DNA of 64,000 bases from Curtobacterium sp. 458 (GCF_030406605.1 NZ_CP129104.1:2258799-2322798); one strand, 5' to 3'; counted from the stretch's first letter, positions 18,131-27,136 are shown. Notes: a model not told the origin generated them from the letters alone. A program made the numbers and translations.

Positions 18131-19176
18131 AGGTCTCGCTGCCCACCGGCGTCGCGATCGGCCTCGCCGCCCTCTTCTCGCTCTACCACCTCGTCCTCGC
18201 AGCGACGACGCTGCCGCGCGTGCACGACGTCGCGCCCATCGTCGCCTGCATGCTCCTCTACGCGGCCGCCACCGGGGTCGCGCTGTTCGCCCCCGGGCGT
18301 GCCCTCCCGGTGTGGGCGGCGTGCTTCTCACTCGCCACGGCCGTGGTCGTGCCGGTCGTCGCCGCACCGGTCGTGGAGCTCCGCTCGGGCCCGGGGTACT
18401 CGACGTGGTGGGTCGCGGCGGTCGGCACGCTCATGGTCGTCCTCGTCGTCCGTGGGCGCGGACCCTTCGCCTGGGTCGGCGTCGGCTTCCTGACCGTGCA
18501 CACCGTCGCGTGGGCGGGACCCGGGGCGCTCGGGCAGCTCGGGGTGGCCGCCAGCGTCGGCTGGGTCGCGATCGCGGCCGTGTTCGCGAGCGCCATGAAC
18601 CGGGCGACCCGGGTGCGCCGGGACTTCACGCGGGCCGAGCAGGAGACCGAGGACTGGCAGGCGGCCCAGGACGCCCACGTGTTCGAGCGGCAGTTCCGCC
18701 TCAGCCAGACGACGCGCATGGCGCTCCCGATGCTGCAGCGGATCATCGATGCGCACGGCGAGCTCTCCGGAGCCGAGCGCGACGAGTGCCTGCACCTCGA
18801 ACAGGCCATCCGCGACGAGATCCGCGGTCGCTCGTTGCTCTCCGACGACGTGCGCGCGGAGGTCATGCGTCTGCGCCGGTCCGGGGCCACCGTGCAGCTG
18901 CACGACGACGGCGGGCTCGACGACCTCGAGGCTGACGACCTCCGACGGATCCACGCACAGGTCGCGGACGCCCTCCGCCAGGCACGCGGCGCGGACAACG
19001 TCATCGTCCGGACGGTCGCCGAGGGTGCTGACACCGCGGTCACGGTCGTCGGCCTGCGGCTCGACTCCGCCGCGAGTGAGTCTGCGGCGCTCGGAGCTGA
19101 CCTCGACGACGAGGACGGCGACGAGGACGACTCGGTGGCCCTCTGGATGGAGATCCCGCGGCACGTGGCCGTCTGA
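18127..19176 (+). CDS. Membrane protein resembling a degenerate sensor kinase
   Basis: 349 aa from GTG overlapping the kinase stop. About five to six hydrophobic segments fill residues 1-155. A soluble helical region follows (FERQFRLSQTTRMALPMLQRIIDAHGEL), then a mixed alpha/beta domain that ends in an acidic run before VALWMEIPRHVAV. Size and layout mirror the kinase before it, but I find no N, G1 or G2 box and no HDS motif. It may be a catalytically dead partner that heterodimerises with or modulates the kinase. That role is inference from layout and coupling only. Confidence 0.7.
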   Translation: MKVSLPTGVAIGLAALFSLYHLVLAATTLPRVHDVAPIVACMLLYAAATGVALFAPGRALPVWAACFSLATAVVVPVVAAPVVELRSGPGYSTWWVAAVGTLMVVLVVRGRGPFAWVGVGFLTVHTVAWAGPGALGQLGVAASVGWVAIAAVFASAMNRATRVRRDFTRAEQETEDWQAAQDAHVFERQFRLSQTTRMALPMLQRIIDAHGELSGAERDECLHLEQAIRDEIRGRSLLSDDVRAEVMRLRRSGATVQLHDDGGLDDLEADDLRRIHAQVADALRQARGADNVIVRTVAEGADTAVTVVGLRLDSAASESAALGADLDDEDGDEDDSVALWMEIPRHVAV

Positions 19177-19741
19177 GCGGACCGCATCCGGTCGGCTCCG
19201 TCGTCGGCGCCTCGCCGGTTCGGTCAGCAGGCCCGCGGCGGCTCGCCGGGTCGGCCTGGAGGCCCGTGGCGGCTCACCGGTCAGCGTGCGCCCGTCGCGG
19301 ATCGCTGCGGTCGCGGGACGATGCCCTGTCGCCACGTGCCGGAGACAGCGAGCGGGCCGGAGGCGAGGAACGGGCCGGAAACGGGGAACGGGCCGGTCGG
19401 AATCCGACCGGCCCGTTCACGACCCGAGTCTGAGCGACAACCCGAATATCGCCCTGACTCGCAGCGGGCGGTGGCTTCGTACCCTAGTCGGCCACCGTCC
19501 AGCGATGTTCTTCTACGAAGGACACCGAACACAGACAATGATGCCGACCCTGACCATGGATGTCAGTCGTCATTATGGGGGACAAATTCGCCCGATTCGG
19601 CCGACTTCCAGGAATCCTGTCCCCCGGACGAGGGGAGACCACTCGGGAAGTGCAGCCTGCAACGGGTTCCACGCCCCCCGCGCCAGGGGTACATGGTCGC
19701 CCGCTTCCCCCCGTGAGCACAAGACCGGTCGCGCGGATCGG
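19177..19741 (+). other. 565-bp intergenic stretch between convergent genes
   Basis: It holds degenerate direct repeats (19222-19249 and 19249-19280), a strong hairpin (19386-19418) and a zone from about 19480 to 19640 that is less GC-rich than its surroundings. Short open frames exist on both strands (for example from ATG 19505 or 19560 on +), but none shows recognisable protein features or a convincing ribosome binding site. I cannot assign a gene here. Confidence 0.5.
19386..19418 (+). terminator. Hairpin after the kinase-like gene
   Basis: A 16-bp perfect stem, GAACGGGCCGGTCGGA with TCCGACCGGCCCGTTC, and a single-base loop. It lies 210 bp after the + gene and about 320 bp from the convergent accE end. 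No U-tract. Confidence 0.6.
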
Positions 19742-19999
19742 TCAGCGGAGCGAACGGCACCAGGCGCCCGGGCCGTGCTCGAGCGGCTGACGCATGCCGC
19801 GTGCGGAGGCGTCCCAGCCGGAGCGCGGCGAGACGGTGACCTCGGCACGGCCGGCGGCGGCGACCTCGTCGGCCTGCCGCTGGAGGACGGCGACGACTGC
19901 AGCGAGTTCCTCCGGGGTCGGCTCGCCGGACACCACCCGCACGTCGGCGACCGACGCGGGGGCGTCGGTCGGGACGGCGGCTGCGTGCTTGCCGGTCAC
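19742..19999 (-). CDS. accE: Acyl-CoA carboxylase epsilon subunit
   Basis: 85 aa from GTG at 19999, overlapping the beta-chain stop by 4 bp. The core [21 protein letters not shown] and the C-terminal [10 protein letters not shown] are typical of the small AccE/PccE proteins that bind and stimulate actinobacterial acyl-CoA carboxylases. The Trp in [12 protein letters not shown] and the coupling to the beta subunit support the call. Length is within the usual 60 to 100 range. Confidence 0.9.
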   Translation of the reverse strand: MTGKHAAAVPTDAPASVADVRVVSGEPTPEELAAVVAVLQRQADEVAAAGRAEVTVSPRSGWDASARGMRQPLEHGPGAWCRSLR

Positions 20000-21591
20000 A
20001 GCGGGATGTTCCCGTGCTTCTTGGGCGGCAGCGAGGCACGCTTGCCGCGCAGGGCCCGCAGCGCCTTGATCACCGAGACGCGCGTGGCGTGCGGCTGGAT
20101 GATCCCGTCGAGCTCGCCCCGCTCGGCCGCGAGGTACGGCGACGCCACGTTGTACGTGTACTCGTTCGCGAGCTTGGTGCGGACGGCGGCGACGTCCTCG
20201 CCCGCTTCCTCGGCGCGCTTGATCTCCGAGCGGTACAGGATGTTGACCGCACCCTGGCCGCCCATCACGGCGATCTCGGCCGTCGGCCACGCGAGGTTGA
20301 TGTCCGCCCCGAGCTGCTTCGAGCCCATGACGATGTAGGCACCGCCGTAGGCCTTGCGGGTGATGACGGTCACGAGCGGCACGGTGGCCTCGGCGTAGGC
20401 GTACAGCAGCTTCGCGCCGCGGCGGATGACACCGGTCCACTCCTGGTCGGTGCCGGGCAGGTAGCCGGGGACGTCGACGAGGGTCAGGATCGGGATCCCG
20501 AACGCGTCGCAGAACCGGACGAAGCGCGCGGCCTTCTCGCCGGCGTCGATGTTCAGCGTGCCGGCCATCGCCTGCGGCTGGTTCGCGATGATGCCGACCG
20601 TGCGGCCCTCGACCCGCCCGAAGCCGACGAGGATGTTCGGCGCGAAGAGCGGCTGGACCTCGAGGAACTCGCCGTCGTCGACGACGTGCTCGATGATCGT
20701 CGTCACGTCGTACGGCTGGTTCGTCGAGTCGGGGATGACGACGTCGAGCTCGTGGTCGGCGTCGGTCGTCTCGAGCTCCGGTGCGACGTCGTACGCGGGC
20801 GCGTCGGAGAGGTTGTTGTCCGGCAGGAAGCCGATGAGGGAGCGTGCGTAGTCGAGCGCGTCCGTCTCGTCCTCGGCCAGGTAGTGCGCGACGCCCGAGA
20901 CCGCGTTGTGGGTCTGCGCACCGCCGAGCTCCTCGAAGCCGACGTCCTCGCCCGTGACGGTCTTGATGACGTCCGGGCCGGTGACGAACATGTGGCTGGT
21001 CTTGTCGACCATGATCACGAAGTCGGTCAGCGCGGGGGAGTACACGGCACCGCCGGCCGCCGGACCCATCACGATCGAGATCTGCGGGATGACCCCGGAC
21101 GCCTGGGTGTTCAGGCGGAAGATCTCGCCGTACTTGCCGAGCGCGACCACGCCCTCCTGGATGCGGGCGCCGCCGGAGTCGAGGATGCCGATGATCGGCA
21201 CGCCGGTCTTCAGCGCGTGCTGCATGACCTTGATGATCTTCTCGCCGGCGACCTCGCCGAGGGAGCCGCCGAAGACCGTGAAGTCCTGCGCGTAGACCGC
21301 GACGCTCCGGCCGTGGATCGTACCGACACCCGTGACGACCGCGTCGCCGTACGGCCGCTTGGCGTCCATGCCGAACGCCGTGGTGCGGTGCCGGACGAAC
21401 TCGTCGAACTCCACGAAGGAGTTGTCGTCGAGGAGCTGTTCGATGCGCTCCCGGGCGGTGCCCTTGCCCTTCGCGTGCTGCTTCGCGATGGCTGCCTCGC
21501 CCGCGGCGGTCACGGCTTCGTGGTACCGGTCGCGGAGGTCGGCGAGCCGGCCGGCGGTCGTCGAGAGATCGGGGGTGTCACCTTGAGTCAC
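19996..21591 (-). CDS. Acyl-CoA carboxylase beta subunit (carboxyltransferase, PccB/AccD5 type)
   Basis: 531 aa from GTG. It transfers CO2 from carboxybiotin to acetyl- or propionyl-CoA. Both crotonase-like halves are present, with [10 protein letters not shown] and [14 protein letters not shown] as the first oxyanion regions and [25 protein letters not shown] and [18 protein letters not shown] in the second. The end [17 protein letters not shown] is typical. The partner alpha chain is at 11961-13739 and the epsilon subunit is directly downstream. The biotin ligase for the alpha chain is divergently transcribed 73 bp away. Confidence 0.95.
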   Translation of the reverse strand: MTQGDTPDLSTTAGRLADLRDRYHEAVTAAGEAAIAKQHAKGKGTARERIEQLLDDNSFVEFDEFVRHRTTAFGMDAKRPYGDAVVTGVGTIHGRSVAVYAQDFTVFGGSLGEVAGEKIIKVMQHALKTGVPIIGILDSGGARIQEGVVALGKYGEIFRLNTQASGVIPQISIVMGPAAGGAVYSPALTDFVIMVDKTSHMFVTGPDVIKTVTGEDVGFEELGGAQTHNAVSGVAHYLAEDETDALDYARSLIGFLPDNNLSDAPAYDVAPELETTDADHELDVVIPDSTNQPYDVTTIIEHVVDDGEFLEVQPLFAPNILVGFGRVEGRTVGIIANQPQAMAGTLNIDAGEKAARFVRFCDAFGIPILTLVDVPGYLPGTDQEWTGVIRRGAKLLYAYAEATVPLVTVITRKAYGGAYIVMGSKQLGADINLAWPTAEIAVMGGQGAVNILYRSEIKRAEEAGEDVAAVRTKLANEYTYNVASPYLAAERGELDGIIQPHATRVSVIKALRALRGKRASLPPKKHGNIPL

Positions 21592-21652
21592 CCGCTCACC
21601 CTACCGGCGGCCCCCACGCCCACGGTTGGAGGTCGTCCACGGTTCCTGCCCG

Positions 21653-21658
21653 TAGATT
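21653..21658 (+). promoter_or_regulatory. Candidate -10 box (TAGATT) for birA
   Basis: TAGATT ends 6 nt before the ATG at 21665, in the divergent gap to the carboxylase beta-chain gene. TTGGAG at 21626 is a possible but poorly spaced -35. Confidence 0.55.
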
Positions 21659-21664
21659 GCGTGC

Positions 21665-22486
21665 ATGTCCACACCCGCGTCGTCGTTCCCGGTCACCCGC
21701 TCCCAGGTCGAGGCAGACGGGGCGACCCTCGTGGTCCCGGCGACGACCGGCTCGACGAACGCGGACCTCCTCGCCGCCGCCGCTGACCTGCCGCACGGCA
21801 GCGTCGTCGCGACCCTCGACCAGACCGCCGGGCGCGGGCGGCTCGACCGCTCCTGGTCGGCCCCGGCCGGACAGACGCTCGCGGCGAGCCTGCTCGTCCG
21901 CGCCGACCTCGACGACCGCTCGCGCGGCTGGTTGCCGCTCGTCGCCGGACGAGCGATGCGCGACGCGGTGTCCGCCCGCCTGGGCGGCGGGGCGGGGCCG
22001 AGCCGTGCCTCCAGGCCGGTCGTCGAGGTGAAGTGGCCGAACGACGTGCACGTCGACGAGCGCAAGGTGTGCGGCATCCTCTGCCAGGTCGCGTCCGACG
22101 GCAGCGTCGTCGTCGGCGCCGGTGTGAACCTCACGATCCCCGCGGACGGGCTGCCGACGCCCACCGCGACCTCGCTCGCGGTGGCGGGTGCCCACGGCTC
22201 GGCGTCGGAGCTCGCCGACGCGGTGCTCGCGGACTTCCGGGCGGCCGTCCTGGAGGCGGTGGTCGCCCTCTCGACGGGCGGCGCGGCCGCCGAGGCGGTC
22301 CGGGCGGACGTCCGTGCCGCGTGCGGCACGATCGGTCGCCGCATCCGTCTGGAGCTGCCCGACGGGACCGTCGAGGAGGCGGACGCCGTCGGCGTCGACG
22401 ACGACGGCCGCATCACGATCCGGCACCGGGACGGTGCGACCAGGGGCGTCGCGGTCGGCGACGTCACGCACCTGCGCTATGCATGA
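21665..22486 (+). CDS. birA: Biotin--[acetyl-CoA-carboxylase] ligase, with repeat-derived insertion
   Basis: 273 aa. It activates biotin with ATP and attaches it to the BCCP lysine of the carboxylase alpha chain. Motifs: TTGSTNADL, the biotinoyl-AMP loop DQTAGRGRLDRSW, and VKWPNDVHVDERKVCGIL. No N-terminal repressor helix-turn-helix, so a group I enzyme. Just before VEVKWPND the peptide RLGGGAGPSRASRPV is encoded by a palindrome-family repeat (about 21981-22019) and makes this loop roughly ten residues longer than I would expect. The stop overlaps the PH-domain gene. Confidence 0.92.
   Translation: MSTPASSFPVTRSQVEADGATLVVPATTGSTNADLLAAAADLPHGSVVATLDQTAGRGRLDRSWSAPAGQTLAASLLVRADLDDRSRGWLPLVAGRAMRDAVSARLGGGAGPSRASRPVVEVKWPNDVHVDERKVCGILCQVASDGSVVVGAGVNLTIPADGLPTPTATSLAVAGAHGSASELADAVLADFRAAVLEAVVALSTGGAAAEAVRADVRAACGTIGRRIRLELPDGTVEEADAVGVDDDGRITIRHRDGATRGVAVGDVTHLRYA
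21981..22019 (+). repeat. GGAGGC-type palindromic repeat copy inside birA
   Basis: Bases 21992-22012 match maf 14170-14190 at 20 of 21 positions. The right arm GCCGTGCCTCCAGGCCG is identical to the arm after rfbD. The left arm is degenerate (GCCTGGGCGGCG). It reads through in frame as GGGAGPSRASRP. Confidence 0.75.
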
Positions 22487-22490
22487 GGGC

Positions 22491-23039
22491 ATGACCGCCG
22501 AGCCGCCCCCGGAACGGGTCGTCGCCCGGCTCCGGCCGCATGCGCGACGGCTCGTCCGTCCAGCGGTCTTCGTCGTGCTGGTGACGGCGGCCGGGGGCTT
22601 CGGCTTCGGGGTGTTCCGCGCCCAGCTCGCCTGGCTCAACGTCGTCGTGGCACTCGTCACGCTGCTGCTCGTCGTGGTCGGCGGCCTCGTGCCGCTCGTC
22701 CGCTGGATGTCGCAGCGCTACGTGCTCACCACGCGTCGGCTCGTGGTGGTGCACGGTCTCGGCACCAGGACGCGTCGCGAGCTGCTGCACGCGCGCGGGT
22801 ACGACGTCACGGTGCGCCGCCGCGGCCTGCAGGGGGTGTTCCGCTCCGGGGACGTCCTGGTCTTCCCCGGTGACGACCCGGTCGTGGTGCTCGCGGACGT
22901 GCCGCACGCGGACCTCGTCGTCGCGGTGCTGCACGACCTCGTCGAGGCGTACGAGGCGCGGCGGCGGCACCGCGAGCCGGACTGGGACGAGATCGTCGGC
23001 GGGGCCGACCGGCCGCCGTGGGGGGACGTCCGCGCCTGA
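22491..23039 (+). CDS. PH-domain-containing membrane protein
   Basis: 182 aa from ATG 22491; an ATG at 22479 is equally in frame and would overlap birA by 8 bp. Two hydrophobic segments (about residues 25-65) precede a bacterial PH domain (SQRYVLTTRRLVVVHGLGTRTRRELLHARG). The position directly after birA is common in actinobacteria. No enzymatic motif is seen and its role is unknown, possibly membrane-associated scaffolding. Confidence 0.8.
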   Translation: MTAEPPPERVVARLRPHARRLVRPAVFVVLVTAAGGFGFGVFRAQLAWLNVVVALVTLLLVVVGGLVPLVRWMSQRYVLTTRRLVVVHGLGTRTRRELLHARGYDVTVRRRGLQGVFRSGDVLVFPGDDPVVVLADVPHADLVVAVLHDLVEAYEARRRHREPDWDEIVGGADRPPWGDVRA

Positions 23040-23111
23040 CCGGTGCGACCAGCCGTCACGTTCCGCCGTGCCGTACGCACGGCGTTCGGTGTACGGACAC
23101 GCAGGAACCGG

Positions 23112-23117
23112 TACCGT
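23112..23117 (+). promoter_or_regulatory. Candidate -10 box (TACCGT) for ugd
   Basis: TACCGT ends 6 nt before the GTG at 23124, a leaderless arrangement. No obvious -35. Confidence 0.45.
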
Positions 23118-23123
23118 CTTCCC

Positions 23124-24431
23124 GTGCGTATCTCTGTCATCGGCTGCGGTTACCTCGGTGCCGTGCACGCCGCCTCCATGGCCAAGCTCGGGCACGACGT
23201 CGTCGCGGTGGACGTCGACCCGGCGAAGATCGAGCGACTCGCGGCGGGCGAGGCCCCCTTCTTCGAGCCCGGACTGCCGGAGATCCTGACGGAGGCGCTC
23301 GCCTCCGGCCGCATCCGGTTCACCACGGACATGGCCGAGGTCGCCGGTGCCACCGTGCACTTCCTCGCCGTCGGCACGCCGCAGGGCCCGACCGGGGCCG
23401 CGGACCTCACCTACGTCGACGCTGCGGTCGCGTCGCTCACCCCGTACCTCTCGGCCGGGCAGTACGTCGTCGGCAAGTCCACCGTGCCGGTGGGCACCGC
23501 GGCTCGGCTCGCGGCCGAGGTCGAGCAGGCCGTCCCCGGCGCCACGCTCGTCTGGAACCCGGAGTTCCTGCGCGAGGGCTTCGCCGTGCAGGACACCATC
23601 TCGCCCGACCGGCTCGTCTACGGCGTCCCGGCCGGCGAAGCGGGGGAGCGGGCCACCGCCGTCCTCGACGAGGTCTACGCCACGGCGCTCGCCGAGGGGA
23701 CCCCGCGGCTCGTCGTCGACCTGCCCACCGCGGAACTCGTCAAGGTCAGCGCGAACGCGTTCCTCGCGACGAAGATCTCCTTCATCAACGCGATGGCCGA
23801 GATCGCCGAGGTCGTCGGTGCCGACGTCACCGCGCTCGCCGACGCGATCGGGCATGACGCCCGCATCGGCCGCAAGTTCCTCAACGCCGGGCTCGGCTTC
23901 GGCGGTGGGTGCCTGCCGAAGGACATCCGCGCGTTCCAGGCCCGCGCCGACGAGCTCGGCGTGCCGGAGTCGCTCGCGTTCCTCGCCGACGTCGACGCCA
24001 TCAACCTCCGTCGTCGCGACCACGTCGTCACCCTGGCCGAGGAGCTCCTCGGCGGTGACGTCAGCGGCAAGCGCATCGCCGTCCTCGGACTCGCGTTCAA
24101 GCCGAACTCCGACGACGTCCGCGACTCCCCGTCGCTCGACATCGCCGGGCGACTGCAGGCGCACGGCGCGCACGTCGCCGCGTACGACCCGGAGGCCGTC
24201 GTGACCGCTCGCCGGGTCCGTCCGGAGCTCGACTACGTCGAGTCCGCCGCCGACGCCCTGCGTGGCGCCGAGCTCGTGCTGGTGCTGACCGAGTGGAACG
24301 AGTTCCGCGAGCTCGACCCGACCGCGGTCGCCGCGCTCGTCGCCGAGCGGGTGGTCATCGACGGCCGCAACTGCCTCGACCGCGACGCCTGGACGGCAGC
24401 CGGCTTCACGCACCGCGGCATGGGACGCTGA
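23124..24431 (+). CDS. ugd: UDP-glucose 6-dehydrogenase
   Basis: 435 aa from GTG. It oxidises UDP-glucose to UDP-glucuronate with two NAD+. The N-terminal Rossmann fold starts ISVIGCGYLGAVHAASMAKL. The catalytic cysteine is Cys263 in GFGGGCLPKD, and the C-terminal UDP-binding domain has VLGLAFKPNSDDVRDSPS. Length is typical. It is the first gene of the surface-polysaccharide region and would supply uronic acid for the glycan built by the many downstream glycosyltransferases. Confidence 0.93.
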   Translation: MRISVIGCGYLGAVHAASMAKLGHDVVAVDVDPAKIERLAAGEAPFFEPGLPEILTEALASGRIRFTTDMAEVAGATVHFLAVGTPQGPTGAADLTYVDAAVASLTPYLSAGQYVVGKSTVPVGTAARLAAEVEQAVPGATLVWNPEFLREGFAVQDTISPDRLVYGVPAGEAGERATAVLDEVYATALAEGTPRLVVDLPTAELVKVSANAFLATKISFINAMAEIAEVVGADVTALADAIGHDARIGRKFLNAGLGFGGGCLPKDIRAFQARADELGVPESLAFLADVDAINLRRRDHVVTLAEELLGGDVSGKRIAVLGLAFKPNSDDVRDSPSLDIAGRLQAHGAHVAAYDPEAVVTARRVRPELDYVESAADALRGAELVLVLTEWNEFRELDPTAVAALVAERVVIDGRNCLDRDAWTAAGFTHRGMGR

Positions 24432-24442
24432 GCGTCCGGCCG

Positions 24443-25942
24443 GTGGGGGGCAGGTTCGGCACCTTCGTCAGCGGAGTCCGCGGACGCGACTGGGCGACAC
24501 CCGTCGTGCTCGCGGCGACGCTGTTCCTGCTCCTCGCGTCGGTCGCGCGGGCCTTCTCCACGCTGCCGCTGAGCAGCGCGGACGAGCCGGCGCACGTCGA
24601 CTACGCGCTGCGGGTCTGGCAGGGGCAGCTGCCGCAGCTGCTCGACGGACTGCGCTTCGAGCCGGGCTTCGGCGCCCGGGTGCCCGTGCAGTGGGTCGCG
24701 CAGCACCCGCCGCTGTTCTACCTGCTGCTCGCGCCGGTCGTCGGGCCGCTGGTCGACGCCGACCACCCCCTGCAGGCGGTGCTCGCCGCACGGCTCGTCG
24801 ACGCCGTGCTCGTCGCCCTCGTGGTGCCCGCTGCCGCCTGGGCCGCTGCACGCTGCTTCCCGGGGGCGCGCCGGTTGCCCGCGACCGTGGCGGTCGTCGC
24901 GGCGTCCACACCGCTCCTGGTCGTCCAGGGCGGCGTCGTCTACAACGACTCGCTGTCCGCCCTCGTCGGGGTCCTCGGCTGCGGCGTCGCCGGTGCGGCC
25001 CTGCGGTCCGGCGTGACGACGCGGCTCCTCGTGTGGGGTTCGGTCGTGGCCGCTGCCGGCATGGCCACGCGACTGTCGTTCGCCCTCTGGTTCGTCGCGA
25101 TCGTGGTGGCGTTCCTGCTCGCTCGGTCGGTGCGCGTCCCGCGACTCCGCGGGGTGTGGGGGCGGGTGCTCGTCGCCCTCGGCCCGGTCGTCGCCGCGGC
25201 AGCCGCGTCCGGGTGGTTCTACGTCCGGAACGAGATCCTCACCGGGAGCTTCAGCGGTCGACCGAAGCCGTGGCCCGGCTCGACGCCCCGACCGAAGATC
25301 CCGGAGTCGGTCGTCGTCCGGACGAAGGGGTTCTGGCAGCAGCTCGGGGCGCTGTACCGTGGCGCGCTCGACGTCAACGGCGCCCTGCCGTGGGTCCTGC
25401 TGCTCGTCCCCGTGGTCCTCGCGCTGGTCGGACTCGTGGTCGTCGCGGTGGTCGTGCTCCGGCGTCGGTCGACGGCGGTCGGGCGGGTGTCCGACGGCGA
25501 GCGCTGGCCCCGGGCGCTCGTGGTGGCGATGTTCGTCGTCGTGCTGCTGCTGTACGTCGTCGTGGAGATCCGCTACGTCGCGGGCGGCGGAGCCCCGAAC
25601 AGTCGGTACACGCTCGGCGTCCTGATGCCGGTGCTGCTCGTCGTCGCGGCTGGACTCCGGTGCGTCGAGCGCGCGGCGGTCGTGCTCGTCCCGGCGTGGT
25701 CGCTGACCACCGCGGTCGCGATCTGGTCCTTGTTCGACGGGGCCGGCAACGCCCTGGTGGCGCACTCCGGAACCGTCGTCGTCGGCGCGTCCGCCGCTGC
25801 CGGTGTTCTCGGAGTCCTGACCCTCGTGCTCTTCGTCGTCGGCGAGCTCCGGACGGTGTGGTCGCGCGGCGGGACCGGCGCGGCCGGGGCCGACGACGCG
25901 GACGGGACTCAGCGCATCGCTGCTCGGAGCACGGCCCGGTAG
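24443..25942 (+). CDS. Multi-spanning membrane protein, DUF2142/GT-C glycosyltransferase-like
   Basis: About 499 aa from GTG at 24443, 11 bp after ugd. Around ten or more hydrophobic helices. It shares with three other proteins of this window the motif SADEPAHVDYAL after the first helix and QHPPLFYLLLA about 55 residues later. The acidic loop after helix 1 resembles the catalytic loop of lipid-linked-sugar GT-C transferases, so a membrane glycosyltransferase is plausible but unproven. Its 3' end overlaps the convergent glycosyltransferase gene by 34 bp. Confidence 0.8.
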   Translation: MGGRFGTFVSGVRGRDWATPVVLAATLFLLLASVARAFSTLPLSSADEPAHVDYALRVWQGQLPQLLDGLRFEPGFGARVPVQWVAQHPPLFYLLLAPVVGPLVDADHPLQAVLAARLVDAVLVALVVPAAAWAAARCFPGARRLPATVAVVAASTPLLVVQGGVVYNDSLSALVGVLGCGVAGAALRSGVTTRLLVWGSVVAAAGMATRLSFALWFVAIVVAFLLARSVRVPRLRGVWGRVLVALGPVVAAAAASGWFYVRNEILTGSFSGRPKPWPGSTPRPKIPESVVVRTKGFWQQLGALYRGALDVNGALPWVLLLVPVVLALVGLVVVAVVVLRRRSTAVGRVSDGERWPRALVVAMFVVVLLLYVVVEIRYVAGGGAPNSRYTLGVLMPVLLVVAAGLRCVERAAVVLVPAWSLTTAVAIWSLFDGAGNALVAHSGTVVVGASAAAGVLGVLTLVLFVVGELRTVWSRGGTGAAGADDADGTQRIAARSTAR

Positions 25943-27087
25943 CGCTCGCCGATCCGCTCGGTGGAGAACTCGGCGGCCGAGGCCACGGCCCGCTCCTGGT
26001 AGCGCCCACGGGCCGCGTCGTCCGTCAGCACCCGCAGGAGCGAGGCGCGGAGGGCGGGCACGTCACCCGGGGGGACGAGGAGCCCCGACTCGTCGTCCGT
26101 GACGACGTCGCGGATCCCGGGCAGGTCGCTGGCGACGATGGCGGCACCGACCGCCGCGGCCTCGAGCAGCGTCACCGGCAGTCCCTCCTGGTCGCCGTTC
26201 GCCGCCGGGATCGACGGCACCGCGACGACCGTGGCGGACGCCAGCGTGTCGAGGACCTCGGAGCGCCCGCGCTGGCCGGTGAACGTCACGGGGAGCCCCG
26301 CGGCCTGCTGCTCGAGCTGGGCGCGGTAGGGGCCGTCACCGACGACGGTGAGCCGCCACGGGACGTCCTCGCCGAGGCCGCGGAGGGCCTCGAGCAGGTT
26401 GCCGAAGCCCTTCTTCTCGACGAGGCGACCGACGGCCACCACGTGGTGCTCCTGGGGAGGTGTGCGGGCGCGGGCAGCGCGCGCCGGCCCGAGGTCGACG
26501 CCCATCGGGATCACGCTCGAGCGGTCCTCGGGCACGCCCCAGGCCGTGAGACGGTCGCGCATCTCGGAGTTCACCGTCGTGACGTGCGCGGCGCGGCCGA
26601 AGATCCAGCGCTTCAGCCGCACCAGCGGGGCGGCCCGCAGGGCGTAGATGTCCCCGCCGTGGGTCGTGACGACGAGCGGCACACCCGGTGCGGCGAGGGT
26701 GGCGACGAGCCCCTGCGGGATCGCCCAGTGCGCGTGGATGACGTCCGGTCGGCCGGAGCGCACCGCGGCGCGGACCGCCCGGTACTGCGCGAACACGAGC
26801 GCCGGGACCTGGACGAGTCGCGTGCGCCGCTCCTTGAGGTTGTCGAGGATGGCGCCGTCGGCGAGGTCCTCGAGGGCCTTCGGGAAGTACGGGAACCGCC
26901 GGACGTGCACCGCGCCGATCGTCTCGCGTGCCGCACCCTCGGGGACACGCGGCGTGAGGACGAGCGTGTCGAACTCGGTGGCCTCCTGGTGGGCGAGGTC
27001 GAGCACGAACGCGGGGACCCCGTCGTCCGGACGGGCCGGGAAGGTCGATCCGAGGACGAGCAGACGAGGGCGGGAGCTGCGGGACAA
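25909..27087 (-). CDS. Glycosyltransferase family 4
   Basis: 392 aa from TTG at 27087, preceded by GGAAAGG five bases upstream; no suitable ATG or GTG is in place. GT-B fold: N-terminal RLLVLGSTFPARPDDGVPAF and THGGDIYALRA, C-terminal VVAVGRLVEKKGFGNLLEAL and GLPVTLLEAAAVG, the donor-binding region of retaining GT4 enzymes. It transfers a sugar from a nucleotide donor to a glycan or lipid acceptor. It is divergent from the pyruvyl transferase by 49 bp. Confidence 0.9.
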   Translation of the reverse strand: MSRSSRPRLLVLGSTFPARPDDGVPAFVLDLAHQEATEFDTLVLTPRVPEGAARETIGAVHVRRFPYFPKALEDLADGAILDNLKERRTRLVQVPALVFAQYRAVRAAVRSGRPDVIHAHWAIPQGLVATLAAPGVPLVVTTHGGDIYALRAAPLVRLKRWIFGRAAHVTTVNSEMRDRLTAWGVPEDRSSVIPMGVDLGPARAARARTPPQEHHVVAVGRLVEKKGFGNLLEALRGLGEDVPWRLTVVGDGPYRAQLEQQAAGLPVTFTGQRGRSEVLDTLASATVVAVPSIPAANGDQEGLPVTLLEAAAVGAAIVASDLPGIRDVVTDDESGLLVPPGDVPALRASLLRVLTDDAARGRYQERAVASAAEFSTERIGERYRAVLRAAMR

Positions 27088-27122
27088 GGAGGCCTTTCCG
27101 GGGTGGTGCCGGGTGGGACCGG

Positions 27123-27128
27123 TAGGCT
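27123..27128 (+). promoter_or_regulatory. Candidate -10 box (TAGGCT) for the pyruvyl transferase gene
   Basis: TAGGCT ends 8 nt before the GTG at 27137. The same hexamer precedes purE and rfbC. Confidence 0.45.
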
Positions 27129-27136
27129 CTCGACCC

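Noticed and set aside
19505..19790. Small protein genes in the 565-bp gap
   Set aside because: Candidate frames starting at 19505 or 19560 lack a ribosome binding site, conserved features, or agreement with the sharp third-position GC bias seen in real genes here.
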